Positions 20,091 through 31,503 of a stretch of DNA of 64,000 nt are shown here, piece by piece. The stretch covers positions 144,744,476 through 144,808,475 of the forward strand of contig NC_081413.1 in the NCBI RefSeq assembly GCF_030272615.1, given 5' to 3'. The notes under the pieces are model-generated. The model was not told the DNA's origin. It was given only the letters and a program-made list of their open reading frames with translations, and did not search any database. The translations under genes and the position numbers were made by a program. Each line of letters starts with the position of its first letter. Within the stretch, counting starts at the first letter, position 1. Source of the stretch: Cryptomeria japonica (taxonomy: Eukaryota > Streptophyta > Pinopsida > Cupressales > Cupressaceae).

Positions 20091-21464
20091 GTCTTGAGAG
20101 CCAATGGAGTGTGTTTAGAGAGAAACAAGGTAAATCTCAAAGAAATAGGGGTTAAAATTATGGCTTGAAAGAAGAGGAAAACAAGTGAAATAAATGACAA
20201 GGAATATGATGATTTTTTTTTTTAGAAAATAATTATTATGATGGCTAAGGTAGTTGACCCAAACACCTTAACAAAAGACCCATAGGTTTACACCATCAAG
20301 GTAGTAATAATCACCTTAGATTAAGATCTCAACCAAACAATCGAGAGCATTAGGGTGAACCCACATGATAGGGAAAGTAGGCCCGAAGTTAGTGAAGAAT
20401 CCACCTCTGGTAGACCTATGGCTCAATCGGTCCCAATAGAAACCACACCAGAGGTAATAAGGGTGATACCAACATCTACAACATAGTCCATAGCAGCACT
20501 ATTATATTTTCCACCCTCAATGACAAACACAAAAATGGAGGGGGTAATGGGAATGATTCCACTAGGGAGAATTAAAGAGAAGCTACTCTTGATATAGTAC
20601 AAATGTGGGAGGAGATAAATAATGTAGTTGAAAGATGTAAAGGAGAGCAAGAAAATAAGGCTCAAGAACAAGTGTTAGAAGGAAAAGATCTATAAGTGAC
20701 ACAAGATACATATATTCATAAGGTTAAGGTTGTAGAAGGACTTAAATAACCCCCCAAAAATATTATTGATGTAGATTAGGGAGGTTTCACATCTTCAAAA
20801 GAAGATGAATTGTCAACATTAGAGAGCTAAGGAATTGGAAAAGCTATGGGTGTGATTTTCAAGTCAGTAATAGGAGTTCAAATGATGCAAGAGAATAGTG
20901 GAGAACAAGGGGAAAGAGAAACCTCTAACAATGTTAAATAAGAGAAGGTTGAAGATAGTTAGACTAATAAAAATAATTACGGAACAAAGATGGAATGACA
21001 TATTGATTGTTTTTTTAATAAAATAATAGTTAAAAATTAAGGTAGAAGAAGTCTCAAATAACCCTGTTGATGATTAGTCTAAGAAGGATAAAATTCCTCA
21101 TGGTAGAGATGAGGCATAGTTGAATTTGGAAAGCCTAATTCCAAAGAATAATTCAAAAAAAAGAAGTGAAAGAGTATCACAAAAAGAAAATATCCATCAC
21201 ATAGACATTGAAACAAATCTAGAAGGAGACAAGGAAGTTGAAAGAACAATTGGTTTGGAAAGTTGGAACAACACATGAAAATTTTCTAGGTCATTTTCAT
21301 GCACAAGATGTTGAACATAAAGTAGAATAAATAAAAGAGAGTAAATAAGAGAATCTTAGAAAAGATAGCCATTAGGGAAGTACCGAGATTCATCAACAAC
21401 AAGGAGAATCAAGCAAGAAATTGATACCAGAATGGTTGCAAAAGTAGTTGTATTGAAGGCTTAA

Positions 21465-21505
21465 GTGGAATCGATTCCTTGGATTTTCATAGTCTACTTC
21501 GAGAT
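21465..21505. repeat. Direct repeat, left copy (41 bp)
   Basis: GTGGAATCGATTCC begins a 34-bp sequence repeated exactly at 22438-22471; adding the next 7 bp (2 mismatches) gives 41 bp. It contains a perfect 12-bp palindrome GGAATCGATTCC. The two copies flank an LTR-like block. Confidence 0.85.
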
Positions 21506-22437
21506 TGATGCAGGATCACCGAAGTAGTTCATACTAGTTGGAGTAGTTAGTCGTGAAATTTCTTGGAGATCATGGCATTTCTTCATGTTTGAGGGTTTAA
21601 CATTGTGGAGTTGGATTTATCACCTTAAGTTCATTGTCTTTATCATGTTCGAGATTCATGGTATTTGGATTTAATTCCGGTGAGATTTCAATTCTGGTAT
21701 TGGCCCAGTTGATGTGTTCTTACTAGTTAGTCTTGTAGAGTGTTGAGTGAAGTTGAATTGGGTTGTGGTTGATTCCCGTGACTTGTGGATCGTTGAGTTA
21801 TGTTTCTTATGCCTTGTCTGATGTTCTCAAAGAACCGCGTGATGTTTTATACTTTTTGTGATGTTGTTAATGATTTGAGCCAACATGTTATTATTTACAT
21901 GTTTCATTATGAACCGGTTGGTCTTAGGCCGACTTGATTGAGTTATTATTATTTGTGAACGGTATAAAGGGAAAGTATAGTGATTCATTTTAGAATAGAA
22001 TACATAAGATAGAGGACAAAGGTTAGAGATCGAGCAAAGATGTAGATACCAGTTGGATTCTGGTTCGGTAGGACTGAAGCTGGGAGGGCTAAGGTGCAGA
22101 TCAGTGCAGAATAGTGGAAGTTGTTGCCGGTTGATGATTTGTTGAGGGGATGATCTGCGGATCATAGATCTAAGTTGTAAGCATTGTTTGTAATCCTGGG
22201 TTGCTGTCTAGCATGTGGCATATGTAATTCATCAATCTGTTATAAGAATTGTTCATATTGTTTACCAGTTATGTATTCTGTGGTGTTACCAGTTGCTCTT
22301 TCTGCTTTATCTGCATTGTGTTACCAGTTGCTCTTTCCGCTTTATCTGCATTGTGTTACCAGTTACCAATATATCTTGCATGGTGTTTATGTTTAGGCTG
22401 CAAGGTGGGGATGCCCTTCATTGGATCTCCCTACCTT
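21506..22437 (+). repeat. LTR-like block between direct repeats
   Basis: This ~930-bp segment looks like a promoter-bearing LTR fragment: GGTCTTAGGCCGACTTG (a U3 word shared with other LTRs here), a TATA-like GGTATAAAGGG at 21960-21970, and GTTACCAG-rich U5-like sequence. It has no clear TG...CA ends and is flanked by 41-bp direct repeats rather than a 5-bp duplication. Confidence 0.4.
22283..22374 (+). repeat. Tandem repeat, 35-bp unit
   Basis: GTGTTACCAGTTGCTCTTTC and the following 15 bases are repeated twice in tandem with one mismatch, then a partial third copy (GTGTTACCAGTTACC). Confidence 0.8.
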
Positions 22438-22478
22438 GTGGAATCGATTCCTTGGATTTTCATAGTCTACTATGAGAT
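22438..22478. repeat. Direct repeat, right copy (41 bp)
   Basis: Pairs with 21465-21505. In one frame both copies read VESIPWIFIVY, so coding-like sequence runs into both ends of the block. Confidence 0.85.
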
Positions 22479-22815
22479 CCACAAATAGCCTAGAAGAAAG
22501 GAAGGCCAAAGGCTATATATACCACCCAATTTAATGCCCAAAGAGAACGAGAGCTACACCTTGTCGAACCACCAGTTGATAAAGATCCATAAGGTATAAC
22601 AATGAAGTATTATCAAGTGACTAAAATAAATTTAAGGAGCCCCTCTAGGTATGCTGGTCCAATTTTAACAAGATAAGTGTTAGAAATTACTCAAGAAAGG
22701 GTTGAAAAAGACCAAAGGAAATTGTAGAAGTAAAAGAGCTATAAATAAATTGACTCAGTTCATCAAAGAAATAATCTAGCATGGATAGACAATAGTTGAA
22801 CTACTAGCTTAACCC

Positions 22816-23144
22816 ATGCTCATGTCAAAAGAAGAAGCCAATAACATGATGACTATAAAATATAAGTCCTTAGTATTGGATAGATGGGTAGAAGATGTCC
22901 TAGTAGAGGTAAAACAAACTATTCAAAAGGCAGTATCAAGATATTTATCATCTACACAATTGCTTGACAAGATGAGTACATTGCAAGGAAGCTATGGAGA
23001 AACTTTAGAGAGAACTAAAGTGGAGTTGTAGAATGTAATAAATTCAGAGCATATGGTCCCTCATATCTTAGTAAATGAAGGGATATTGTTAAAAGATAAA
23101 CTCCATAATAACATTGGGTGGAAAATACAACATGAATGGAGTTG
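22816..23144 (+). pseudogene. Helical coding remnant in R
   Basis: An open frame of 71 codons (to a TAG at 23029) continues past the stop as recognisable coding-like sequence to the Q LTR. It is helical and charged (KEEANNMMTIKYKSLV, VEDVLVEVKQTIQKAV, LLDKMSTLQGSY) with no known motif. It may be the tail of a retroelement accessory protein. Upstream coding-like sequence with stops begins near 22440. Confidence 0.35.
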
Positions 23145-23506
23145 AATATCCGAGAAACTAAGAGGGGGGGTGATTGATTGATAACTTAAATCAATTTCTT
23201 AAATCCTTTTACACATCCAAAGTAACCAACAAAATTAATTAAGGCATATATTTAACATGAAAACATAAATATACAACACATCACACAATGAACACTAGAT
23301 ATGGCGTGGAAAACTCAAGAAGGGAAACACCATGGAGAATGTTAGTTCTCAATATAAAAAATTGCTTAAGGTGACACTGGTTAAGGTGATTTTAGAAAGG
23401 GTGGCTCACTGCTAAAATGCTCATTGCAGGTGGGCTCACTGCCTAGAAAAAGGCTCACTACTGAAGAAAGAAAGAAAGGAAATCCACCACTGTAACACAA
23501 TCTACT
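23145..23506 (-). repeat. Q: LTR end fragment, cut by G1
   Basis: The reverse-strand LTR end reads ...CCCCCCCTCTTAGTTTCTCGG then ATATTCA at 23145. The usual block GTGTTTCCC...CCATGG-like is present at 23306-23335. There is no primer site to its left, so this is the 3' LTR of a reverse element whose remainder lies right of the nested cluster. It is interrupted at 23506 by the gypsy LTR G1. Confidence 0.55.
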
Positions 23507-24439
23507 TGTAGATGCCTAAAATTAATTAAATCAAATATTTAATTAATTTAGCCCTTCTACATAATTAATTTAGTTAATTATTTTTATTCTTTATGCTTCT
23601 CAGAATTATGTAAAGTGAATTTAATTAATTTTGTCACTATAGCCTAATAATTAATTTATCAATAAATTGATTTATTTCTCAATTCTTCTAAATTTCCTTC
23701 AAATCATTAATTCATCTAAACCCATTTAGTTAATTAATTTTAATTAATTAAACTAACTAAAGCGATTCCTAAAAATCACTTCCTCTAATCCTCAAATAGC
23801 CTAATTAATTCTTCTAGAACCTTGCTTATTATTATCTCCTAATTTTATATTCTTCCACTCATTCTCTCTCCTCATGTCACATCCTCCTAACTTTCACACT
23901 TGCACTCTAATCTCTCATTAACCCTCCTAATTACCTTTCTTAATCATTTACACATTCCTAATCCTCATGATTAGGAACAAGTCAACCATTTGCCATAAAT
24001 GGTTTGTCCCCCTTCATCCTCCAAACCTTAAATGTACCTACTTTGGTCATGTCAAAGGATTTCAAATCCTTTGCACATTACCATGCCCTCTCTTCCCAAG
24101 GAATTTTTAATTTCTTTCCTCTATTCATTCTACGCAATCTTCTATTTGGGAATTTTTAATTTTCTTTCCCCTTCCCAAGGAATTTTTAATTCCATTTATT
24201 CTTCCAATGTGCCTAGGGATCTCTTCCCTATGCACCTTGAAGAGTGTGGAGACAAGAAATGCCTTAATGACAAATCTCTCAGTCTCCACACCATGTCCTC
24301 TCAATCCTTCCTATCACTTTCCTTCAATCTCCACCCTTCATTTCAAATTGATCTTGGCCCTCCATTTTGGCCTCCTCCAATCTATAAATTAGAGTCTCCT
24401 CCCCTCATTTCCATAACTCATACTTGTGCAATCTTATGT
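23507..24439 (+). repeat. G1: gypsy-type LTR, cut by U1
   Basis: It starts TGTAGATGCCTAAAATTAAT, the same type of start (TGTAGacaCCTAAAA) as the reverse of D. It is AT-rich with many TTAATTAA words, a long C/T-rich part, and a TATA box CTATAAATTA at 24381-24390 in forward orientation. U1 inserts at 24440, so the end is not seen. The open frames in it are chance ORFs. Confidence 0.55.
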
Positions 24440-25278
24440 TGTTAGACAATTCAAATAACTAGAAGACAACTGAGAGGGGGGGGGCAGTGAATCAGTTGGC
24501 ACAAATTACCAGAACCATTGGCAAGTTAAACTTTAATACTAGAATAATAGTTAAACCAACTAAGCATAAACCATAATCATAGAATAAATACCATCCACAT
24601 GAAATCAAGATTTATACATGGAAAACCCTATAAGGGGAAAAACCATTGTGGGAAGCCTACCCACATTCATATAATACTTTTGCAGTAAGTATGTAAATTA
24701 TAATTGAGGGGCCTGCACTTACAAGAAGACCAACAACCTAGATTGCACTTCTCATCACAAAAGGAGCCTCACATACTACATAGAAATCCAAACTACAATC
24801 TGGAGAAGTGTTGAACTGCAAAAGATTGCATCTCCTATGCCTGAGTACAATTCCGGTTAAGCTTAATACCAGAGGACTAAATCCTCTTACATAAACCCAA
24901 TTTGATCTCCAAAGATCGACCAACTCCTCTACTTGAATGATATTACATTATTCGCACATTACATTCCTTGACCATGACATCTAACCATAACCATGATGAT
25001 TTACAATGAGATCTTACATCTATATATACAAACCCTCAACCATAAAAAACAAGGTCGGCCACCAGATAATAAACCAATTACATAATTACAAACCATGTCG
25101 GCCTTAGACCAAACAAATAATATCCAACACATAAGACATCCTAGAAATACATTGATAGGTCCAATCCACATGTTACATTAAAGACGATCCATAACCTAGA
25201 TCAACTGGGACCCACACACAACAAAAATGATCTCCATCCATCAAGTCTCAAACATGATTACCAACAACATACTAGAAC
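24440..25278 (-). repeat. U1 3' LTR, end portion (split by V1)
   Basis: It starts TGTTAGACAATTCAAATAAC, matching the U1 5' LTR edge at 51318, and holds the G-tract AGAGGGGGGGGG near 24475. V1 interrupts it at 25279 and it resumes at 46374-46726. The combined length is about 1192 bp. The left target duplication of U1 would be TATGT (24435-24439). Confidence 0.75.
25274..25278. repeat. V1 target-site duplication, left
   Basis: AGAAC here; GGAAC at 46369-46373 on the right (one G/A mismatch). Confidence 0.65.
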
Positions 25279-26325
25279 TGATAGGTCTCAGGGACAACTG
25301 AGAGGGGGGCTGAATTAGTTGTCCAATAAATTTAAACCAAAACAACTTAACCAACAATAATGCTTAATACTGGTAAACTAGACTTTTATGCTAGTAGACA
25401 GTTTTATCAGTTAATTATAGTACTGGTAAAGATTAATGCATGAAATAGAAAGATAATAACATCCACAACACATAACACAAATATTTGTACGTGGAAACCC
25501 TGTAAGGGGAAAAACCATGGTGGGAAACCTTACCCACAATTAGATGATACTATTGCAAATAGTATGTGTATACAAACGGGGTCTGCACATGCAGAAAGGA
25601 CAAGCACCTAGAGTTCATTGCTCAAACACAAATGGGATTCACACTGACTACAATTGGATGGTTAAATCCAATAAGGATGTACTGCTCAAAATAGCATCTT
25701 ACTATGTTGGATTCAGTACCGGTGTAGTTCTAATTGTCTTAACAAAACCCTCCTTCAACCTTCAAATGATATCTCCATGGATAGCTCTACTTATTCTCGC
25801 ATATACCTTCACACAATTCCCCTTTTTTGCATTCCACATTAAATCTTACATTTATATCATAACCTAAGACCAATTTTAGTAGGTCAGCTCTAAAGGATAT
25901 TATAATAAAATCATTTTACAAATAAAATAATGTCTGATGCAATAACCGATTTGACATGTCGGCTCAATGTAGTTACAACATTAATAAAACATCTCCATCT
26001 AGCATGTCGTGCTGATCTGGAATAGATAAGCCTGCTGGTGAATGATTTGGACCTATTTGCTAGTAATAGCAAATATGCAAATACGAATATGCCAATGAAA
26101 AATCTCCAAGATAAAGATTCCAAATGATGTCTTCGACATAAACAGGTATTTTCCATGCCATTCCAGGTGCTGGTGAACATTATATCCTGTCAGTGTACCA
26201 GATACCGATTACTGTGCATAAGTCACTTGCTTGCCAGTGAACATTGCCAATTCTTCAAAGTGCCAAAGTTGATAGGTGATAGTAGGTGTTGACATCAATG
26301 ACAAAACCATAGCAAAATACCAACA
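25279..26325 (-). repeat. V1 3' LTR
   Basis: 1047 bp, starting TGTTGGTATTTTGCTATGG at 26325 and ending at 25279 where TGTTAGGTCC has decayed to TGATAGGTCT on the forward strand. The G-tract is six Gs (25304-25309), against thirteen in the 5' LTR. Confidence 0.85.
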
Positions 26326-26697
26326 ATCTCCCCCTTTGGCATTGATGGCAACACAAGATGGAAAAACCATCAAAGTGCCAAGACAAAAATGTCAAATACC
26401 AAAAACCAACAATCTCCCAAAAAGAGATCATAACCAGAAATCAAAATACAGATATAAACAATCTCTCCCCAAAGTAACAATCTCTCCCCCTAGGAGTGAC
26501 ATGTGGTTTTCTTGTGTTTTTCCATACCAATCTCTCCCCCTTTGACATCAAATGCCAAAGTCAATACAAAACCATATGTAAATACAAAATACCAAGCAAT
26601 TCAGTATACCAACTACTCCCCCTAAGAAGTAGCTTCCTCATCAAAGCCAGAAAAAGATCTCTGTTAATTCTGTCGGTTGATGACAAACATCAACTGT
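26326..26697 (-). other. V1 polypurine tract and 3' untranslated region
   Basis: The reverse strand reads GCCAAAGGGGGAGAT directly before the LTR. Further PPT-like runs are at 26482-26492 and, with the full TTTGATGTCAAAGGGGGAGA context, at 26529-26550. No coding sequence. Confidence 0.7.
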
Positions 26698-26916
26698 CTA
26701 AGTCTCCACCGATGGGGGTATGACCCCAAGCTGATCTTTGAGATATTCAAAGGTCTCCTTATGCAGAGGTTTAGTGAAAATATTTGCAATCTACTCTTTA
26801 GTATTCACATAAACCAGTTTTATTTCTTTTGCTTCAACATTCTCCCTTAAAAAATTCAGTTTGATAGAAACATGTTTAGTTTTAGAATGTAATACCGGAT
26901 TCTTAGATATATCAAT
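26698..26916 (-). pseudogene. V1 pol, RNase H C-terminus
   Basis: This is the last ~70 codons of pol, ending LGVIPPSVET with TAG at 26698-26700. It aligns with V2 57014-57235. B is inserted after the codons for an isoleucine-aspartate block (TCAAT duplication). Confidence 0.85.
26912..26916. repeat. B target-site duplication, left
   Basis: TCAAT; exact copy at 32494-32498. Removing B restores continuity with the same sequence in V2 (57228-57240). Confidence 0.95.
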
Positions 26917-27752
26917 TGTTGGCATATGCACACTCCAATGAGACATTGTAGGTGATTGCAGGTTTTGTCATTGATGGCAACCTTGCAATCCTTTGGCACC
27001 AACAAGCTATTATACTAATAAGGCATTACACCAGCAAGTTAGTGCACAGGCATCAACAGATCACACTCTACACCAGCACTCAGGACACCGACACTGACAC
27101 AAAGAAAGGAAGTATACTGGCACAGAGGCCGACATGATATTATTATATTATATTTTATTTATTATTGTAAAAACTTTGTAAGCTGACTTGGCATGTTGTA
27201 AAATGACTTATATATAAAAGAGATCATTGTAGACATTTTGTAAGTAAGGAAGTAAGAAAAGAAAGTGATGTATGCGAAATATTAAGGTAGACCTATTATG
27301 CAAAATATATGTTGAAGGGTTTATGTAAGAAGCAGAGTAGCAACCGGTACTAGATCAGGCATTATAGATGCTATTGTAAAGAAGTACAAGATATTGGATT
27401 TGTATAATCCACATTGTAAGTCAGTGAGACTACCCATTGAGTAGTGAGCTCTAGGCAGTTGGCCTTCCTACATGTGCAGGCCCCTATTGCAAGTAATATT
27501 CTCTTATTGGCCAGTAAGTGAATATTGTGGGTCACAAATACCACTGAGGTTTTTCCCACACCGGGTTTCCTCATTAAATCCTTGTGTTATGGTGTGCTTT
27601 TCATGTGGATGTTCTTAATTCTATTTATTACATTATTTCTTGCATACCGATACACTGTTATAATATGTTCTGCATGTTTTAAGTAAAGAAATACTTGTTA
27701 CCGGTTAGATATTGATTCACCCCCCCTCTCAGTATCTATGGGATTCCTAACA
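26917..27752 (+). repeat. B 5' LTR
   Basis: 836 bp, TGTTGGCATATGCACACTCC to GGGATTCCTAACA. A TATA box TATATATAAAAG is at about 27209-27220, about 0.54 kb before the LTR end. The C-tract/CTCTCAG motif is at 27719-27732. It has about 30 bp near 27000-27060 that the 3' LTR lacks. Confidence 0.95.
27209..27220 (+). promoter_or_regulatory. TATA box in B 5' LTR
   Basis: TATATATAAAAG in the middle of the LTR; the same box is at about 31950-31961 in the 3' LTR. It is the likely core promoter, with transcription starting ~25-35 bp downstream. Confidence 0.6.
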
Positions 27753-27768
27753 ATTGGTATCAGAGCCT
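27753..27768 (+). promoter_or_regulatory. B primer-binding site (tRNA-iMet)
   Basis: ATTGGTATCAGAGCCT immediately after the LTR; TGGTATCAGAGC is the standard plant copia match to initiator-Met tRNA. Confidence 0.9.
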
Positions 27769-27823
27769 GGTCCTCTATTTTCAGAAGCCTAACAGCTTGA
27801 GGAAGATCTTGACATCGGTAAAG

Positions 27824-28981
27824 ATGGAAAATCTGATGAAGCAACTTGAAGGAGCTCTCTCAGACTATGATGCAGAGAAATTGAAAAATATCAAACTAAA
27901 AGATGATTTAAGGGCAGCTCAGGATATCATTTAGGCACTTCAAGAAAATCTTACTATTGCAAGAAATAAGAGAAGAGAACTTTGTGAAAAGTTGCAAAAT
28001 GAGAATGATGAAAAGGAATCACTTAATGATCAGATAAGCAAGTTGAAACAAGAGAACATGACAACAAAGAATGAGATGCAGGATATGACTATGAGATTTT
28101 GTAAAGAAATTGAGGATAGGAAGAAGAATGAAGAAGAATTGACTAGAAGACTAAGTGATGTAGCAAATGAAACACAAGACTTAGCTATGAAAATGACATG
28201 TTAAAGATAGATCTGATGCACACTCAGAATGACTCCAATGTACTAATGAGACTAAAAGAGGTCTTAGAAAGAGAACTAGCAACTACAAATCAACATAAAG
28301 AAAAATTCAAGAAAAGCTCAAAGGAACTTGGCACCTTGCTAAAGAATCAAAAACCTAAAGGTGACACTTTTGGAATTGGCTTTGAAGTTGGTGAAAGCTC
28401 TGGTACTGCAAATACTCAGGATCACAGCAAACCGGTAAGACAACCCAATGCTTATAAATTCAATGGAAAATGATTTAACTATAATAAGTATGGTCATAGA
28501 GAAAATGAATGAAGATCTAGAAATTATCAGAATATCAACACACCCACCGGTCAATGTTTAAAATGCAACAAAGTTGGTCACAACTCTGAAAAATTACAGA
28601 ATGAATGTGAGATGTTATGTTTGTGGAAGATTTGGACATTTATCTAATCAATGCATAACACAAACTGACATAGGTTATGGGAAAGCTATTCAGAAGAATA
28701 ATGTAACTTGTTATGCATGTAACAAGATTGGGCATATTGCAAAATTTTGTAGAAGTAAAGGATCACCGGTAGACAACAAAAGTTCTAGCTTCAAAGGTAA
28801 AGAAAAATTTGAAGAGGTTAAGCAAGAATTCTCAAAACAATGGATTAGAAAAGCTGATCTAAATATTGGGAATGCTCCTCCATTGGTAGAACCAGTCAAT
28901 GCTTCACCGACAGGACAGAGTGATGCTCCACCGATAGGATAGAGCAGTGCTCCACCGGCAGGAAGTTCTTCATCTAATTGA
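27824..28981 (+). pseudogene. B ORF1, coiled-coil and zinc-knuckle Gag-like protein
   Basis: ATG at 27824 (MENLMKQLEGAL) is the first after the primer site. A ~200-residue coiled coil is broken by TAG at about 27933 after AAQDII (X1 has TGA at that codon) and by a shift near 28190. After the linker GIGFEVGESSGTA come the knuckles: the first has lost Cys and carries stops (FNYNKYGHRENE flanked by TGA codons), the second is CLKCNKVGHNSEKL with a shift after it, and the third (CYVCGRFGHLSNQC) and fourth (CYACNKIGHIAKFC) are intact. A Lys-rich then Pro/Ser-rich tail ends SSSN with TGA at 28979; TAG at 28940 is an earlier stop. Likely an RNA-binding structural protein of the element. Confidence 0.75.
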
Positions 28982-29284
28982 AGAAAGTTTCCTTGAGGGT
29001 TTGGCAATCTAATGACACATGTGCTATTATTCCCTCGGTTAGAGATAAGAAGTTGGAGATTACTTGTTACCGGCAGACAATGTTAAGTGAATACTTAACC
29101 GACATGCATTTAATGTGTTAGATGGCAAAAAGACACTATAAATTTGAGGTTTTGGCTTCATTTCATTTCACCAAGATTTCAAACCTACGAAGAGCACGAA
29201 GATTCTGAGCTAAGGCATTTCGAGCAAGAGGCAAGAACACTTCAAGCAATCGTCCATCCTAAAGGCAGTAAAAGGTATTTTATC
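28982..29284 (+). other. B region between ORF1 and ORF2
   Basis: About 300 bp. A frame open from 29144 runs into ORF2, but homology with the other copies supports the ATG at 29285, so this is best read as untranslated. Confidence 0.5.
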
Positions 29285-31503
29285 ATGGCATCCACCTCTA
29301 CAATTGAATATATAGCAAACTCTACTATTGTCAAAGTTATAAAAGGACCTAGGCCCATATTTCAATTAGTTCCTGAGGTAGCAAAGAAAGATGACACCTT
29401 AGGTGCTTTTTCTCAAATTCCTAAGGGAGTTGTTTATGTTAAAGACCCCAGAATTTACATTCACTGTAACATTGAGGAACTAGGAGATGAAGAGATTAAA
29501 ACCATGTTTAAAACTATCATATGTGATGAATCCGGCAATGTAAAAGATGAACATAAGATCATTGAAACCCTAGGATTTACAGAGATCCTTAGCATTCCTG
29601 AATTTCCCAAGGATGTGATTAGGATAGTCTTGAGTAGGGTACATGGTGAATTTTTCTGGCTAGATGCAATTCACAAAATCACCAAGGAAGCTGTGAAAGA
29701 TGTCACAGGGTTACCGACCACCGGTAAAAGGCCAGACAAAACTAAGAAGGTATCCAATGACCTATTAACTCAGTTAGCTGGTGCCACATTTGATAAAAGG
29801 TCCTTAAGAGTAAATGATGTAACAGACATTAATGTGAGATTTATCAGCATGATATTAGGGTATAAAGATACTCATGCAAATAGACTTAATTTATTTTCAA
29901 GTTTATGCATTAAGAGTGCTTATGATATGGTCACAGATAATGCAAAGATTGATGTATGTGAGTGGTTAAAGGACAAATTAATTGACAACTTAGGCAAGAT
30001 TAAGGACAAGAAAGGAACTTTCAGGTTTGGAAATCTACTAGTATGTTTGATGCTACATATAACCAAACAGGTTCCCGGTATAGGCTACAAAGAACTTGGA
30101 TATGATATACCGGTAGGCAAATAGTTAACAAAACTATTCAATAATATGTTAGAAGACAAGGAAAACAATATCCATGATTTCTTTCAAGCACTAAAAGCCA
30201 AAATGAAGAAAACAATCCGACTATCACAAAAGATTGTTGACAAATATAAGGATGAAATATGCTTTGTAATCAAGAAGGATGAGATCTAGATGGAAGTAGT
30301 CATCCCTAGGACAGTTTGGGTAATAGAGATGGGCTATGAAACAGATGATCATATAATTGAAACATATGCTAAAGAACTTCTGGAAGCCCCTAAAGAACCT
30401 AAGGAAGAAGTATTTGGTAGTGTAGAAACTATTGAAAGCCAAATACAATCTAAGAAAAGAGTGAAAAAGGTTGAGGCAGTTGTAAGAAAAGGTTCCAGAT
30501 AGGCAAAGGCTATTAAAGAAGATGTGTTAAAGAAAACCGGTATAACAGAGGATGAGTTAGCAGCTCCACAACCTGAAACTCACCTATCACCGGTAGGTAC
30601 TTCTTCAAAGAGCGACATGCCTGCAACTTTCAAGAGAGTTGTAAGGAAAAGAGAGCCCTCACCAGCAACCACACCCTCACCTAGGAGGACAAGACAAAAG
30701 CAACAAGCAATGAGATCTCCAGTAAGAAAGGCTACAAATAAACTAATGTGACTGAGGTACTATTAGATTCAATTAAAAAGATAACAGATTGCAGCTCACA
30801 AGCCTATAAGGCAATAGATGATACCATACCAATTTTAATGGTAATTGCTCCTAACTGTAATATAGACAATAAAGATTCTTTAGGACAACTTGATACCTTG
30901 TGTAAATATATCATAGAAAACATTGAGAAAATAAAGGAAGAGACATTGAAGGATAAAGGAGAAATTGAAAAGCATAAATTATTTGATGAGCAAATAAAAA
31001 AGTGTAACAAAGGTTTTGACACACTTCTACCAGAATTGTGTAATTTATTAAAAGAGTACAATACTCTATACAAAGACACCTGTAAGACAAACTTTTTGAC
31101 TGTAGATATAGACAAGAAGATGAGCAAAGTACAAGATGAAATCAATAATCTTGCAGATAATTTTGTCAACTCACCTGATACACTATCAGTTTTTGAACAG
31201 AAGATAACAAATTTTGAGGAAGATTTACTTAAATTGGAAAGAGAAAAAGAGAGAATAGTGAATAAGGCAAAGCATCTAAGATTAAAACTGAGTCCAAGAT
31301 TGGACTATCTAGCATCACTGTAGAAGGAAGTATCTGAGGCACTAATACAGGGAAAGAAAACACTGGCAGAGCATTTGCAACATCTCATAGGTACAATTAA
31401 GAGAACAAAGACAACAATAAGAGATAGTAAAAAGTTTATGGAGAGTATAAACTTGATTTTGGTGGATCTATTTCAAATTGTAACTACCCAGTTACAAGGT
31501 TGA
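29285..31503 (+). pseudogene. B ORF2, retroelement accessory protein
   Basis: ATG at 29285 (ATCATGGCA). The first 280 codons are fully open to TAG at 30121: IHCNIEELGDEEI, IPEFPKDVIRIVLSRVHGEF, FWLDAIHKITKEAV, VTGLPTTG, FDKRSLRVNDVTDINVRF, MILGYKDTHANRLN, LLVCLMLHITKQVPGIG. Beyond the stop comes IVDKYKDEICFVIKKDEI, PRTVWVIEMGYETDDHIIE, then a basic segment. Next, at 30748, is the C-terminal helical part TEVLLDSIKKIT to QLQG (TGA at 31501). Relative to X1 the central ~1.2 kb is missing; the junction lies at AAACTAATGTGACTG near 30740. No enzyme motif and no transmembrane segment. This is the best preserved copy of the unknown protein in the window. Confidence 0.8.

Larger units (their letters stand above)
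20091..23144 (+). other. R: decayed repeat block of unknown family
   Basis: S1 similarity ends abruptly at about 20090 without a visible LTR start. From about 20330 to 21460 a forward frame can be followed with many stops at Gln/Trp-like codons; it is Glu/Lys/Asn-rich and resembles no domain I know. An LTR-like segment at 21506-22437 interrupts it, and coding-like sequence continues to 23144. Charged, helical, stop-ridden frames of this sort resemble the tail of ORF2-type genes, but that is a guess. It ends where the Q LTR starts. Confidence 0.35.

Noticed and set aside
22283-22374. CRISPR-like repeats
   Set aside because: Two and a half direct tandem copies without spacers in a plant retroelement.
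22184-22488. Several overlapping forward ORFs rich in Cys and Leu
   Set aside because: They come from the 35-bp tandem repeat and the LTR-like block, in three frames at once.
24032-24445. 137-codon forward ORF
   Set aside because: It falls inside a C/T-rich gypsy LTR with a TATA box; composition explains the open frame.
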